In this document: one piece after another, positions 1-8,512 of the stretch
How positions within the stretch are numbered: position 1 is the first letter of the stretch
How the letters are laid out: every line of letters begins with the position of its first letter
Source: Flavobacterium sp. GSB-24
GTDB taxonomy: Bacteria; Bacteroidota; Bacteroidia; Flavobacteriales; Flavobacteriaceae
NCBI RefSeq assembly: GCF_027924665.1
Contig: NZ_AP027043.1
Span: forward strand, 4,526,001 to 4,590,000
Length of the DNA: 64,000 nt
Direction of reading: 5' to 3'
Notes under the pieces: model-generated
What the model saw: only the letters and a program-made list of their open reading frames with translations
Told to the model about the DNA's origin: nothing
Databases searched by the model: none
Translations under genes and position numbers: made by a program

Positions 1-117
1 AATGATTCAAAATATCATGGAATATTGGCGTACAAGTTTAACTCCTTCATCTTCTCATTAATTAGATCAAAAACTTTGGTGTAATCTACTGAATCTTAAG
101 ATAAAGAAATAGTTAGA

Positions 118-528
118 TTATTGTAGTACAGATTTGAGCATACTAATGAGTTCATCATAACTATTGGGCTTACTCATATAGTGTATAATTTCTTTTTTTT
201 GCAATAAGTCCTGAACAAATTCTTGGGAAGGCGTTGAAATCAAGATTACAGGTATGTCTTTCAGTTTCTCATTACTTTTTATTTTCTGCAGAAACTCTTT
301 ACCATTTAAAAGTGGCATATTGTAATCTAGAAATATCAAATCAGGAAGCTTTTCGGCGCTTTCTAATTTATTGAATGCATTAACGGGGTTACTTTCGACG
401 CGAAAAACTATTTCTGTGTCGATACTATAGACCGCTTCCATGAATATTTCAGCGTCATCTATATCATCATCAATGAGTAGAATTTCTTTGTATAACATAA
501 TTTTATTCTTTTTTTTTTTGCGTGCCAT
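118..528 (-). CDS. Single-domain response regulator (CheY/Rcp1-like)
   Basis: This is a stand-alone phosphoreceiver domain of 136 residues with no output domain. The acidic pocket is Asp20-Asp22, the phosphoacceptor is Asp68 in the motif FLDYNMP, the switch serine is Ser98 and the conserved lysine is Lys120, followed by Pro. The first ten residues are almost all Lys/Arg/Asn, so translation may instead begin at Met11 (base 498). The gene lies 33 bases downstream of the multi-PAS histidine kinase on the same strand. It is therefore inferred to be that kinase's partner, acting by protein-protein contact or phosphorelay as Rcp1-type regulators do. No terminator was seen before the window edge. 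Confidence 0.9.
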   Translation of the reverse strand: MARKKKKNKIMLYKEILLIDDDIDDAEIFMEAVYSIDTEIVFRVESNPVNAFNKLESAEKLPDLIFLDYNMPLLNGKEFLQKIKSNEKLKDIPVILISTPSQEFVQDLLQKKEIIHYMSKPNSYDELISMLKSVLQ

Positions 529-561
529 TATCCCAATATACGGATTATTCTTTAATCAGGT

Positions 562-3500
562 TTAAATACTATTTCTATCTTTTGGGAAATCTGGCAGGAA
601 AATATGGAATGTGCATCCTTCTCCTAATTGAGATTCTGCAAATAAAACTCCTTGATGATTCATAACAATTCTTCTGCACAAAGCAAGACCAATACCGCTT
701 CCTGGAAAAATATTCTGTCCATGCAGACGTTTGAAAATTTCAAAAATTTTATTTTTATAATCTTCCTTAAAGCCAATTCCGTTATCGGTAAATGAAATAT
801 GATGATACTCGCCTAGTACTAGCGGAGAATCTGTAAACTGCGCTACATATTCTCGAGAAACTAAAGTCGAACTAACTTTAATTTGTGGTATAACCTCTGG
901 ATTAGTAAATTTTAAAGAATTACTCATAAGATTATAAAACAGCTGATTCATTTGTAAACCTACAGCCTGAACCACTGGCAGTTTTCCCATTTCAATCACT
1001 GCTTTTTTCTCTTCAATAGCCAGCTCAAAATCAGTCCATATATTTTCTATTACTTTATTTAAATCTACAGGCTGTAAACTTTTCTCGGGTTGTATTAATC
1101 GAGAAAAACTTAGAAGATCTGAAATCAACTGACTCATACGCGCTGCTGAAAAAGCAATTTTTTCCACTAAAGTTTTCGGATTTCTTCCTGAATTTTCTTC
1201 CTGCAGCAAACCTGCAAAAATTCGAATTTTTCGTAAAGGTTCTTGAAGGTCGTGACTGGCTACATATGCAAATTGTGCTAGTTCTTCGTTAGAATGTTTC
1301 AAGGCATAGTTGGTCTGCTCCAAATCTAAATTAGAAGCCTGCAGCTCTTGTAAAACATTTTCAAGTTCTCTGGTTCTAAGTGCTACTTCAATCTCCAGTT
1401 CCAATTGCAGTTCACGCTGAATCGTAATGTCTTGTGCTGTCCCGCTAATTGTTAGTGGTTTGCCCTCTATATCAAAATACGTTTGCCCAACAGCATGAAT
1501 TACCTTTTCCTTTCCGCTTTCTCCATGAATAATGCGGTATTCAGCTTCGTACTTTCCGCTAGATCCTGCTTGTTGTGCGGCAAAGAAAGCCTCTGTTACC
1601 CGTTTATGATCTGAAGGCTTGATAAGCGCTTGTATATCTTGAGATGATACATGAGTACCATTAAGTCCAAACATTTCGGCATGGCGTTCAGAAACGGTGC
1701 TCATTCTTGTATTGACATCCATTGACCATGTACCTAACTGTGCTAGTTCTACAGCAGATCGAAGTGCTTCCTCAGCTTGTTCAATTTTCTTAATTGCATT
1801 GATCTCTGTTGTAACATCAGAACTTACATACAGTACCGCATATACTTCACCCTTACTATCCATCAAAGGCGTAAGACTTATATTGTGATACTGCGGCGTT
1901 TCTTCTGTAGTATGGATATCTGCTACCCCATTGGCAGCCAAATGTTCTCCACTGCGATAAACCTCTTGTACGGCTTTTATAAATTCAGGAGAACTTCCTT
2001 CCAAGACTGTAATTAAAGATTGTTGCTCTATTGAATCTCCTTTATTTATTTTCTTTATAAAGGGTTCATTTGCATTCTCAATAATTAAATCTTCGCCTAC
2101 AAATAAACTTATAGATACAGGCGCAGCTGCTAATACTGAACGAAGTTTAGATTCGCTTTCTCGAAGTGCAATCTCCGTTAATTTACTCTGTGTGATATCA
2201 GTAGCATGAACAATTAAGCCAATTACTTTTCCTTCGTTATTTTTATGCGGCGTATATACAATACTAAGCCATCTGGTAACTCCCATTCTCGAAGGAGCAA
2301 ACATTTCATATTTCTCCTGCTCACCTCCGTAAGCGACCTCAAGATGCGGAAGTGTTTTTGCATAGGCAGCTTCTCCTAAAAACTCCCGTACACTTTTACC
2401 AATGGCTTCATGTTCATTTACAGAGAACCACTCCATAAATACACTGTTATAAGTTTGATAACGCTGTTCTTCGTCCAGATAAAAAATCATGGCCGGAACA
2501 GTATCTCTTAATAACTGCAGATGGGCTTCACTATCTTCCATTGCTTTTTGTGCCATAACCTGTGCCGTGACATCAATAGCAATATCTAAAATTGCATAAA
2601 TCTCTCCTGCCTTGTTGCGCAGTGGTGTATACGAAATATTATAATAATTATCATTAAGGACTCCATTCTGGTTTATTTTGACCAGCGAAGCAGGTGAAAT
2701 AAAAGGAACTCCCGTAGTAAAAATATCATCGAGTATTTTAAGGTACGCTTGGCCTTCAGTTATCAATTCTGGCATAGCCTCTCGCAGCGGAAGTCCTTTA
2801 ATATCTGGTCCTTTACCTACTATATCAATAAAAGTCTGGTTAGGATATTCTATAATAAGATCCCTGCCAACAAATAGACCTATACCAGCGGGAGCGGCAG
2901 CAATCAGGGTTTTTAATTTGGTTTCGCTCTCCTCTACTTCACGGCGGCTTAGGACCTGTTGCGTTACGTCGGTAGCTACTACTAATAAAACTGTTGCATC
3001 TCCAAGCGCATTGTTGTTAAGCTGATAAGTTAAGTCAACATACACATCTTCGAGCCTGCCTTTGCGGAGCAATTCTACTTCTACTTCTTTGGCAATATAG
3101 GCATTACCTGTTTGGATCACTTGCCTTAGAAGGTCGTCAAATCCCTGACCTTTTAGTTCTGGAAGTGCCTCCAAAAGTGGTTTCCCAATAATTTCATGAG
3201 GCTGGCGCCCTACCAATTCACAATAAAATTTATTAGCATTTTGAAAAATCAAATCTTCTTCTATACTAATAGTAGCAATACCTACAGGTGACTGTTCGAA
3301 CATTGTTACCAACTCATCCTGACGTGCTATTATTTCCTGCTGGGCCCTAAATGATGAGGTAACATCAGAAGCCATAACCAGAATAGCATAAACAGTATTT
3401 TTCTCATCACGCAAAGGTGTAAGGGAGTAATCGAAATACTGTTCTAGATTCGATTTTTCGTTTCGAATTCTGATTCCAGAAATTTTATATTCTTCTCCCG

Positions 3501-4599
3501 TTACATAAACTTCATTGAGCTTTCTATATAAATCCTCGTAATCTTTACCTGAAAAGACTTCTTTTATCTTCTTACCGATAATAGCAATGTCTTTTGACCA
3601 GTATTCCATCATTGCATCGTTGACCAATTCAATATAAAATTCACTGCTACGAAATAAAGCAGTGCCAACAGGAGCTTTTTCAATAAGTGCACGAAAACGA
3701 AGTTCACTGACCTGCAATTGTTTTTCTTTTTCTTTTTCGGCGGTTATATCTATAGCAATTGCTGTAATATATTTTTCTCCCGCTACATCTTTCACTAAAG
3801 AAATACTATTGTTAACCCAAATGACAGAACCGTCTTTACAGATGTAGCGTTTGGTAATTAGAAAATCCTTTCCATTTGCAATACAATCTTTTAAAAGGAT
3901 CATATTGTTTTCTAAATCATCAGGATGAGTTAGTTCTCCCAGATTCATTTTTAATATTTCCTCTCTGCTGTAACCCAGCATTTGACAGTAGCGATCATTA
4001 ACTTCTATTACCCGCCCTTCAATATTGGCTTGTGCAATTCCTGCATTTGACTGCATTAAAACGCTGTTGAGCTGTGATCGAACAGATCCAGATTCTATAA
4101 GATCGGGAATAATTGCTGAATTTTCTGTACAGGTGACAAAAACACCTTCAATTGTATTATTGGAATTGAAAATAGTACTATATCCCAGAGTCAGGTATAC
4201 GCGTTGTGAAACGTTATTTCTATTGAGAACTGTTACAATATTAGATTCAGATCTAGAAATACCATCATCTATCATATTATAAATAGCATCAGACACACTT
4301 TTCCATTCCAGCGGCAAAGTTTCTTTTAATGATTTTCCTAAAGCATGCGGATGCTTTTCTGTACCAGAAAGAAAGGGGCGAAAAGAATCATTATAAAAAA
4401 AAATCTTGTCTTTTCCCCATACAACAAACATAGGAATACTCGAACCAAACATAATACTCAAAGCAGTACGAAGACTATTCGGCCAAGATTCTGTTTCTCC
4501 CAAAGAGGTATTACTCCATTTCATTTCCCTTACTAGGGTTCCTAATTCTCCTCCATTTTTTAGAAATGAATTTTCGAATTCTTTTTTACTTAACTGCAC
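562..4599 (-). CDS. Multi-PAS sensor histidine kinase
   Basis: This 1345-residue kinase has no clear membrane segment and is probably cytoplasmic. About eight PAS-type units follow one another, starting near residues 30, 177, 297, 425, 555, 685, 811 and 940. Most end in the PAC-like pattern GE-Y/I-AI...D-T. A short coiled coil, a HisKA domain with phosphorylatable His1116 (SHDLQEPLRK) and a HATPase domain follow, with N box YNLMSNSLKF and G boxes DNGIGF and GSGIGLAL. The start appears to be GTG, because the frame runs back to a stop without any ATG. PAS units 5 and 7 are very alike, which suggests internal duplication. The ligand is unknown. The gene sits upstream of a response regulator on the same strand and is divergent from the catalase. 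Confidence 0.92.
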   Translation of the reverse strand: MQLSKKEFENSFLKNGGELGTLVREMKWSNTSLGETESWPNSLRTALSIMFGSSIPMFVVWGKDKIFFYNDSFRPFLSGTEKHPHALGKSLKETLPLEWKSVSDAIYNMIDDGISRSESNIVTVLNRNNVSQRVYLTLGYSTIFNSNNTIEGVFVTCTENSAIIPDLIESGSVRSQLNSVLMQSNAGIAQANIEGRVIEVNDRYCQMLGYSREEILKMNLGELTHPDDLENNMILLKDCIANGKDFLITKRYICKDGSVIWVNNSISLVKDVAGEKYITAIAIDITAEKEKEKQLQVSELRFRALIEKAPVGTALFRSSEFYIELVNDAMMEYWSKDIAIIGKKIKEVFSGKDYEDLYRKLNEVYVTGEEYKISGIRIRNEKSNLEQYFDYSLTPLRDEKNTVYAILVMASDVTSSFRAQQEIIARQDELVTMFEQSPVGIATISIEEDLIFQNANKFYCELVGRQPHEIIGKPLLEALPELKGQGFDDLLRQVIQTGNAYIAKEVEVELLRKGRLEDVYVDLTYQLNNNALGDATVLLVVATDVTQQVLSRREVEESETKLKTLIAAAPAGIGLFVGRDLIIEYPNQTFIDIVGKGPDIKGLPLREAMPELITEGQAYLKILDDIFTTGVPFISPASLVKINQNGVLNDNYYNISYTPLRNKAGEIYAILDIAIDVTAQVMAQKAMEDSEAHLQLLRDTVPAMIFYLDEEQRYQTYNSVFMEWFSVNEHEAIGKSVREFLGEAAYAKTLPHLEVAYGGEQEKYEMFAPSRMGVTRWLSIVYTPHKNNEGKVIGLIVHATDITQSKLTEIALRESESKLRSVLAAAPVSISLFVGEDLIIENANEPFIKKINKGDSIEQQSLITVLEGSSPEFIKAVQEVYRSGEHLAANGVADIHTTEETPQYHNISLTPLMDSKGEVYAVLYVSSDVTTEINAIKKIEQAEEALRSAVELAQLGTWSMDVNTRMSTVSERHAEMFGLNGTHVSSQDIQALIKPSDHKRVTEAFFAAQQAGSSGKYEAEYRIIHGESGKEKVIHAVGQTYFDIEGKPLTISGTAQDITIQRELQLELEIEVALRTRELENVLQELQASNLDLEQTNYALKHSNEELAQFAYVASHDLQEPLRKIRIFAGLLQEENSGRNPKTLVEKIAFSAARMSQLISDLLSFSRLIQPEKSLQPVDLNKVIENIWTDFELAIEEKKAVIEMGKLPVVQAVGLQMNQLFYNLMSNSLKFTNPEVIPQIKVSSTLVSREYVAQFTDSPLVLGEYHHISFTDNGIGFKEDYKNKIFEIFKRLHGQNIFPGSGIGLALCRRIVMNHQGVLFAESQLGEGCTFHIFLPDFPKDRNSI

Positions 4600-5030
4600 C
4601 TGCGAAATATTTTGTTTTAAGTGGAAAGATAAAGCAATTTTAATGAATGACCAATTTTTTAAAAGTCCAGTATCGAAAAATCATTAACTAAATTAACTGT
4701 AATTACTTGAGCAATTACGTTCAATAATATAAATAATAGATCATTTAGTTTATAAGTCATTCCCTATCTGTAAAAATTAACTTTAGTAAAAATTCTAAAA
4801 AATTAATCTTGTTCTGATGCCAAAAAAACACCTGATTCGTTGATGGTAATTTTTATTTATCTGACCTACTGGTAATTGTAGAACTATATATTGTAATATT
4901 ATAAATACGTGACATTAGGATAATTTACATTTGATAAAAGAAAAATTACAACTTTTAACTAGCTAGAGATCTGACAAGTAAGGGTTATAATTTTTCAAAA
5001 TTTCAAAGTATTTAACTAATAAGATATTTT
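4600..5030. other. Intergenic region between divergent kinase and catalase
   Basis: This 431-base, very AT-rich gap separates the divergent kinase and catalase genes, so it should hold both promoters. A TAnnTTTG -7 element facing the catalase is visible at 4926-4933. No matching element was found for the kinase. No open frame of useful length, repeat or clear stem-loop was recognised. Confidence 0.5.
4926..4933 (+). promoter_or_regulatory. Candidate -7 promoter element of the catalase operon
   Basis: TACATTTG fits the Bacteroidota -7 consensus TAnnTTTG and lies about 98 bases before the catalase ATG. No good TTG/TTTG -33 element is found 17-23 bases upstream. The site is either weak, activator-dependent (for example OxyR) or spurious. 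Confidence 0.35.
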
Positions 5031-7172
5031 ATGAAAAATTTTCAAGACGAAAAACAACGCGATTTATCAATCAACAAATCAGATGGCACAAACAAATTTC
5101 TAACCACAGATCAAGGCCTTCGAATTAATGATGATAACAACTCGCTGAAAGCTGGAGAAAGAGGACCTTCTCTACTCGAGGATTTCATACTAAGGGAAAA
5201 AATAACGCATTTTGACCACGAAAGAATTCCAGAAAGAATTGTTCACGCACGAGGTTCAGGAGCACATGGTTTTTTTGAAGTAACCAATCCAATTCCAGAA
5301 TTAACTAAAGCAGGTTTTCTTAAAGCAAAAGGTCTTAAAACGCCTGTATTTGCAAGATTTTCTACCGTTGCAGGATCAAGAGGCTCTACAGATCTTGCTA
5401 GAGACGCCAGAGGTTTCGCAGTTAAATTTTATACTCAAGAAGGTATTTATGATTTAGTTGCAAACAACATTCCTGTGTTTTTTATACAAGATGCCGCTAA
5501 ATTTCCCGATCTTATTCACGCAGTAAAACCAGAACCTCATAATGAAATGCCGCAAGCTGCATCTGCGCATGATACTTTTTGGGATTTCATTTCATTAATG
5601 CCAGAATCCATGCACATGATCATGTGGGTAATGTCTGATCGCGCCATTCCGAGAAGTTATAGAATGATGGAAGGTTTTGGAGTGCACACGTTCAGATTGA
5701 TCAACGAAAGAGAAGAATCTGTTTTTGTGAAATTTCACTGGAAACCTAAATTAGGAACTCACGCTGTTGCTTGGGATGAAGCGCAAAAAATTTCAGGAAA
5801 AAACCCAGATTTTCACAGAGAAGATCTTTGGGAAGCAATTGAAATGGGTAATTTCCCAGAATGGGAATTAGGCGTTCAGGTAATTCCTGCTGAAGATGAA
5901 AATAAGTATGAATTTGATCTTCTTGACCCAACAAAATTAGTTCCTGAAGAATTAGTTCCGGTAACTATTGTCGGCCGAATGGTTCTGAACAAAAATCCAG
6001 ATAATTTCTTCGCAGAAACAGAACAAATTGCTTTTCACCCGGGTCATATTGTACCAGGAATTGATTTTAGTAATGATCCTCTTTTACAAGGACGCTTATT
6101 TTCGTATACCGATACACAGCTTTCTAGATTAGGAAGTCCAAATTTTCATGAAATCCCAATTAACAGAAGTGTCGCTCCAGTTCACAATAATCAACGTGAC
6201 GGACATATGCGTCAGGAAATTAATAAAGGTCGCGTAAGTTATCATCCTAATTCGCTTGGCGGCGGCTGTCCTTATCAAGCAAAAATTGAACAAGGCGGTT
6301 TTGCAAGTTTTAATGAACGAGTTGATGCGCATAAAGTAAGAGAAAGAAGCGAGAGCTTCAATGATCATTTTGGGCAGGCAAAATTATTTTTTAACAGCCA
6401 AACCCCAGAAGAAAAAAGCCATATTGTAAAAGCATTGCGTTTTGAACTTGGGAAAGTAGAAACTACTGCCATAAGAGTTAGAATGTTAGGACTGCTTTCG
6501 CAAATTGATACCACTCTTGCTGAAAAAGTGGCTCTTGGACTTGGAGCTACTGTTCCGCCAATTTTGGAAACGCCGATTAATAAAGGTGTATCTCCTGAAA
6601 ACGAAGGCGGTCCTCAAGAACCTCAAACTGTAGAATCTAGTGTTTCTGCTTCAGAAGCATTGAGCATGATTAAAAATCCAACAAATTCACCAACAATTGC
6701 TTCTAGAAAAGTAGCCATTATTTGTTCTGATGGCGTTTCTGAAGCTGCTGTTCTGAATATGAAAAAAGCACTTAAAAAAGAAGACGCTAAGGGATGTATT
6801 ATTGCGCCACATTTAGGGTCAATTATAACTGATTCTGATGGTGCAATTGCTGCCGAATTTAGTTTTTTAACGGCTTCATCGGTATTATTTGATGCTGTTT
6901 ACATTCCACACGGATTAGGATTAAATGCATTGGCAGAAAATGAAGATCTTCTAGAATTCGTTAATGACGCTTACAAACACTGTAAAGTTATTGGAGCAGA
7001 TGGCGAAGCATCAGAAATCATCAGCAGCGCACCTTTTGCTTCAAAAATCACAAATGATGACGCTGGAATTATTATAACAAGCGATGTAGCAACTGAAGGA
7101 TTTGCTCAAGATTTTATCGCTGCAATGACAATGCATCGTTTTTGGCAGCGTGAACCAAACTTATACAATTAA
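5031..7172 (+). CDS. katE: Large-subunit (clade 2) catalase
   Basis: This haem catalase degrades hydrogen peroxide to water and oxygen in the cytoplasm. At 713 residues it is of the long HPII-like type. The haem core occupies roughly residues 20-510, with the distal His72 in [10 protein letters not shown], the distal Asn in VANNIPVFF (145/146), and the proximal tyrosine motif [10 protein letters not shown]. Residues about 565-710 form the extra C-terminal DJ-1/PfpI-like flavodoxin-fold domain (starts [15 protein letters not shown]) typical of this clade. There is no signal peptide. The DUF892 gene follows after 17 bases, so the two are probably co-transcribed as a peroxide or stationary-phase protection unit. 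Confidence 0.96.
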   Translation: MKNFQDEKQRDLSINKSDGTNKFLTTDQGLRINDDNNSLKAGERGPSLLEDFILREKITHFDHERIPERIVHARGSGAHGFFEVTNPIPELTKAGFLKAKGLKTPVFARFSTVAGSRGSTDLARDARGFAVKFYTQEGIYDLVANNIPVFFIQDAAKFPDLIHAVKPEPHNEMPQAASAHDTFWDFISLMPESMHMIMWVMSDRAIPRSYRMMEGFGVHTFRLINEREESVFVKFHWKPKLGTHAVAWDEAQKISGKNPDFHREDLWEAIEMGNFPEWELGVQVIPAEDENKYEFDLLDPTKLVPEELVPVTIVGRMVLNKNPDNFFAETEQIAFHPGHIVPGIDFSNDPLLQGRLFSYTDTQLSRLGSPNFHEIPINRSVAPVHNNQRDGHMRQEINKGRVSYHPNSLGGGCPYQAKIEQGGFASFNERVDAHKVRERSESFNDHFGQAKLFFNSQTPEEKSHIVKALRFELGKVETTAIRVRMLGLLSQIDTTLAEKVALGLGATVPPILETPINKGVSPENEGGPQEPQTVESSVSASEALSMIKNPTNSPTIASRKVAIICSDGVSEAAVLNMKKALKKEDAKGCIIAPHLGSIITDSDGAIAAEFSFLTASSVLFDAVYIPHGLGLNALAENEDLLEFVNDAYKHCKVIGADGEASEIISSAPFASKITNDDAGIIITSDVATEGFAQDFIAAMTMHRFWQREPNLYN

Positions 7173-7189
7173 TTTCAAAGAAAAAACAC

Positions 7190-7753
7190 ATGAAAAATTC
7201 AGAAAAACCTATAGAAAACAAAGCAGCAAAAAATAACAAGAATTTTGTTGAACCTGCATCAGACGCTGCAACAGAATTGAAAGATCTTTTTATTAACAGT
7301 CTTAAAGACATTTACTGGGCTGAAAATGCATTAGTAGGTGCTCTTCCAAAAATGGCTGACAACGCTACTGATCCAGGGCTTGCTAGTGCTGTATTAGAAC
7401 ATCTTGATGTCACAAAAAACCAAGTTAAAAGATTAGAACAAGTTTTTGATCTTTTAGGTGAAAAAGCCGAAGGAAAAAAATGTGAAGCAATGGCTGGACT
7501 TCTTAAAGAAGGAGACAGCATTCTTTTAGAAACTACTCCTGGAGCGGTGAGAGATGCTGGAATAATTGCCGCATCGCAAAAAATAGAACATTATGAAATT
7601 GCAACATACGGAACCTTAGTCGCTTTTGCCAAAACGCTGGGAGAGAATGATGCTGCAAAATTATTAACGCAAACTCTTGCAGAAGAAAAAGAAGCTGACT
7701 GCATACTGAATGATGTAGCTTTAAATGCAGTTAATATTGTAGCAGCCGAATAA
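7190..7753 (+). CDS. DUF892 (YciE/YciF-type) ferritin-like protein
   Basis: This 187-residue all-helical protein belongs to the DUF892 family, which has a ferritin-like four-helix bundle. The family hallmark LKDIYWAENALVGALPKMA lies near residues 38-56. Glu/His-rich helices (VLEHLDVTKNQVKRLE, IEHYEIATYGTL, LAEEKEADCIL) carry the potential di-iron ligands. Known members are stress-induced, but their enzymatic role is not settled. The first 25 residues are polar and Lys/Asn-rich. The gene sits 17 bases behind the catalase and ends at a strong terminator, which supports a two-gene oxidative-stress operon. Confidence 0.9.
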   Translation: MKNSEKPIENKAAKNNKNFVEPASDAATELKDLFINSLKDIYWAENALVGALPKMADNATDPGLASAVLEHLDVTKNQVKRLEQVFDLLGEKAEGKKCEAMAGLLKEGDSILLETTPGAVRDAGIIAASQKIEHYEIATYGTLVAFAKTLGENDAAKLLTQTLAEEKEADCILNDVALNAVNIVAAE

Positions 7754-7793
7754 ACTTTTTCAAACATTTTAACTTATATTTTTCAATTTCACT

Positions 7794-7824
7794 AAAAAAC
7801 ATCTGTACAATGCAGATGTTTTTT
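7794..7824 (+). terminator. Intrinsic terminator after DUF892 gene
   Basis: A 12-bp perfect stem (7794-7805 with 7813-7824) closes a 7-base loop and runs directly into a T tract reaching 7828. It ends the catalase-DUF892 unit. Confidence 0.85.
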
Positions 7825-8003
7825 TTTGATGAGTGCAGAGTAAACTACCAGCCAAATTATCCAAACAATTATTCAAGCATAAAACTTCCAATACTTAAAC
7901 CTAACTAACTGTTAATTATACAATTAATACAAATACATATGTAAAATTATAGACATAAAGCAAGTGTACTTTTACAGTATAAAAATTTAAAAAAAATAAC
8001 ATT

Positions 8004-8168
8004 ATGAATACTTCAAACACAAAAAAAAGCACTGATAGTGCTAAGGCATCAGATAAAAAAACTGATAAAAAAGAAAGTGCATCAAAAAGCAATTCTAAAG
8101 ATGATTCTAAGAAAGATTCAAAAGTTGCTTCAGATACAAAAAAAGGAACAACCACAACTAAAAAATAG
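8004..8168 (+). CDS. Small Lys/Ser/Thr-rich protein (54 aa)
   Basis: This open frame of 54 residues starts at ATG 8004 and ends at TAG 8166-8168. The composition is extreme: almost only Lys, Ser, Thr, Asp and Ala, with no aromatic residue. Short DSKKDSK-like units recur, so the protein is predicted to be basic and disordered. A run of A's just upstream is a plausible A-rich initiation region for this phylum. The stop lies 6 bases before the ATG of the acidic protein, so the two are likely translated from one message. The function is unknown. Similar short Lys-rich proteins elsewhere have been linked to DNA binding or desiccation, but nothing here proves that. Confidence 0.6.
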   Translation: MNTSNTKKSTDSAKASDKKTDKKESASKSNSKDDSKKDSKVASDTKKGTTTTKK

Positions 8169-8174
8169 TGATGT

Positions 8175-8456
8175 ATGAATTTAGATGAAAAAGAAAATTA
8201 CGGGCAAAAAGACCAGTATTTTCAAAACGACCGAGATGAATATGAAGATCCAGATATTGATTTGCCTCCTGTAGATCATTCTATCACAGAAAATGCAGAA
8301 CCAGATTATAGTACGGATTTCGTTATTAATGAAGATGCCAATCTTGAAGAAGAGGACGATGATGATTTAGAAAATGATCTTGACGATGAAGATGACGAAG
8401 ATCAAGATTCTGAAGAAAGTATTAAGAAAGAAAGAGACAGTTATGATAACGAATAA
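8175..8456 (+). CDS. Small highly acidic protein (93 aa)
   Basis: This 93-residue protein is dominated by Asp and Glu. It has long acidic runs around residues 55-80 and a Lys/Arg patch near the C-terminus (KKERDSY). It has no signal peptide, cysteine or membrane segment and is predicted to be disordered. It follows the Lys-rich small protein by 6 bases and ends at a bidirectional terminator. I do not recognise a family. The oppositely charged neighbour suggests the two products might interact, which is inference only. Confidence 0.65.
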   Translation: MNLDEKENYGQKDQYFQNDRDEYEDPDIDLPPVDHSITENAEPDYSTDFVINEDANLEEEDDDDLENDLDDEDDEDQDSEESIKKERDSYDNE

Positions 8457-8473
8457 TGATATTCTCTTACAGC

Positions 8474-8496
8474 AAGCCGCCTAATTTAGGCGGCTT
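8474..8496. terminator. Bidirectional intrinsic terminator
   Basis: A 10-bp GC-rich stem (8474-8483 with 8487-8496) closes a 3-base loop between two convergent genes. T-rich sequence follows on the plus side and AA/TT pairs flank the stem, so it can serve both strands. Confidence 0.85.
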
Positions 8497-8512
8497 CTTT
8501 ATTTATATGGCC

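Noticed and set aside
2..61. Plus-strand frame of 19 codons ending in TAA at the left edge
   Set aside because: It could be the 3' end of a gene outside the window, but the piece is too short to show coding character or family.
2678..3025. Plus-strand frame of 115 codons inside the multi-PAS kinase
   Set aside because: It is antisense to well-supported PAS domains, with no ribosome-binding site or recognisable domain; other long antisense frames in the window were dropped for the same reason.
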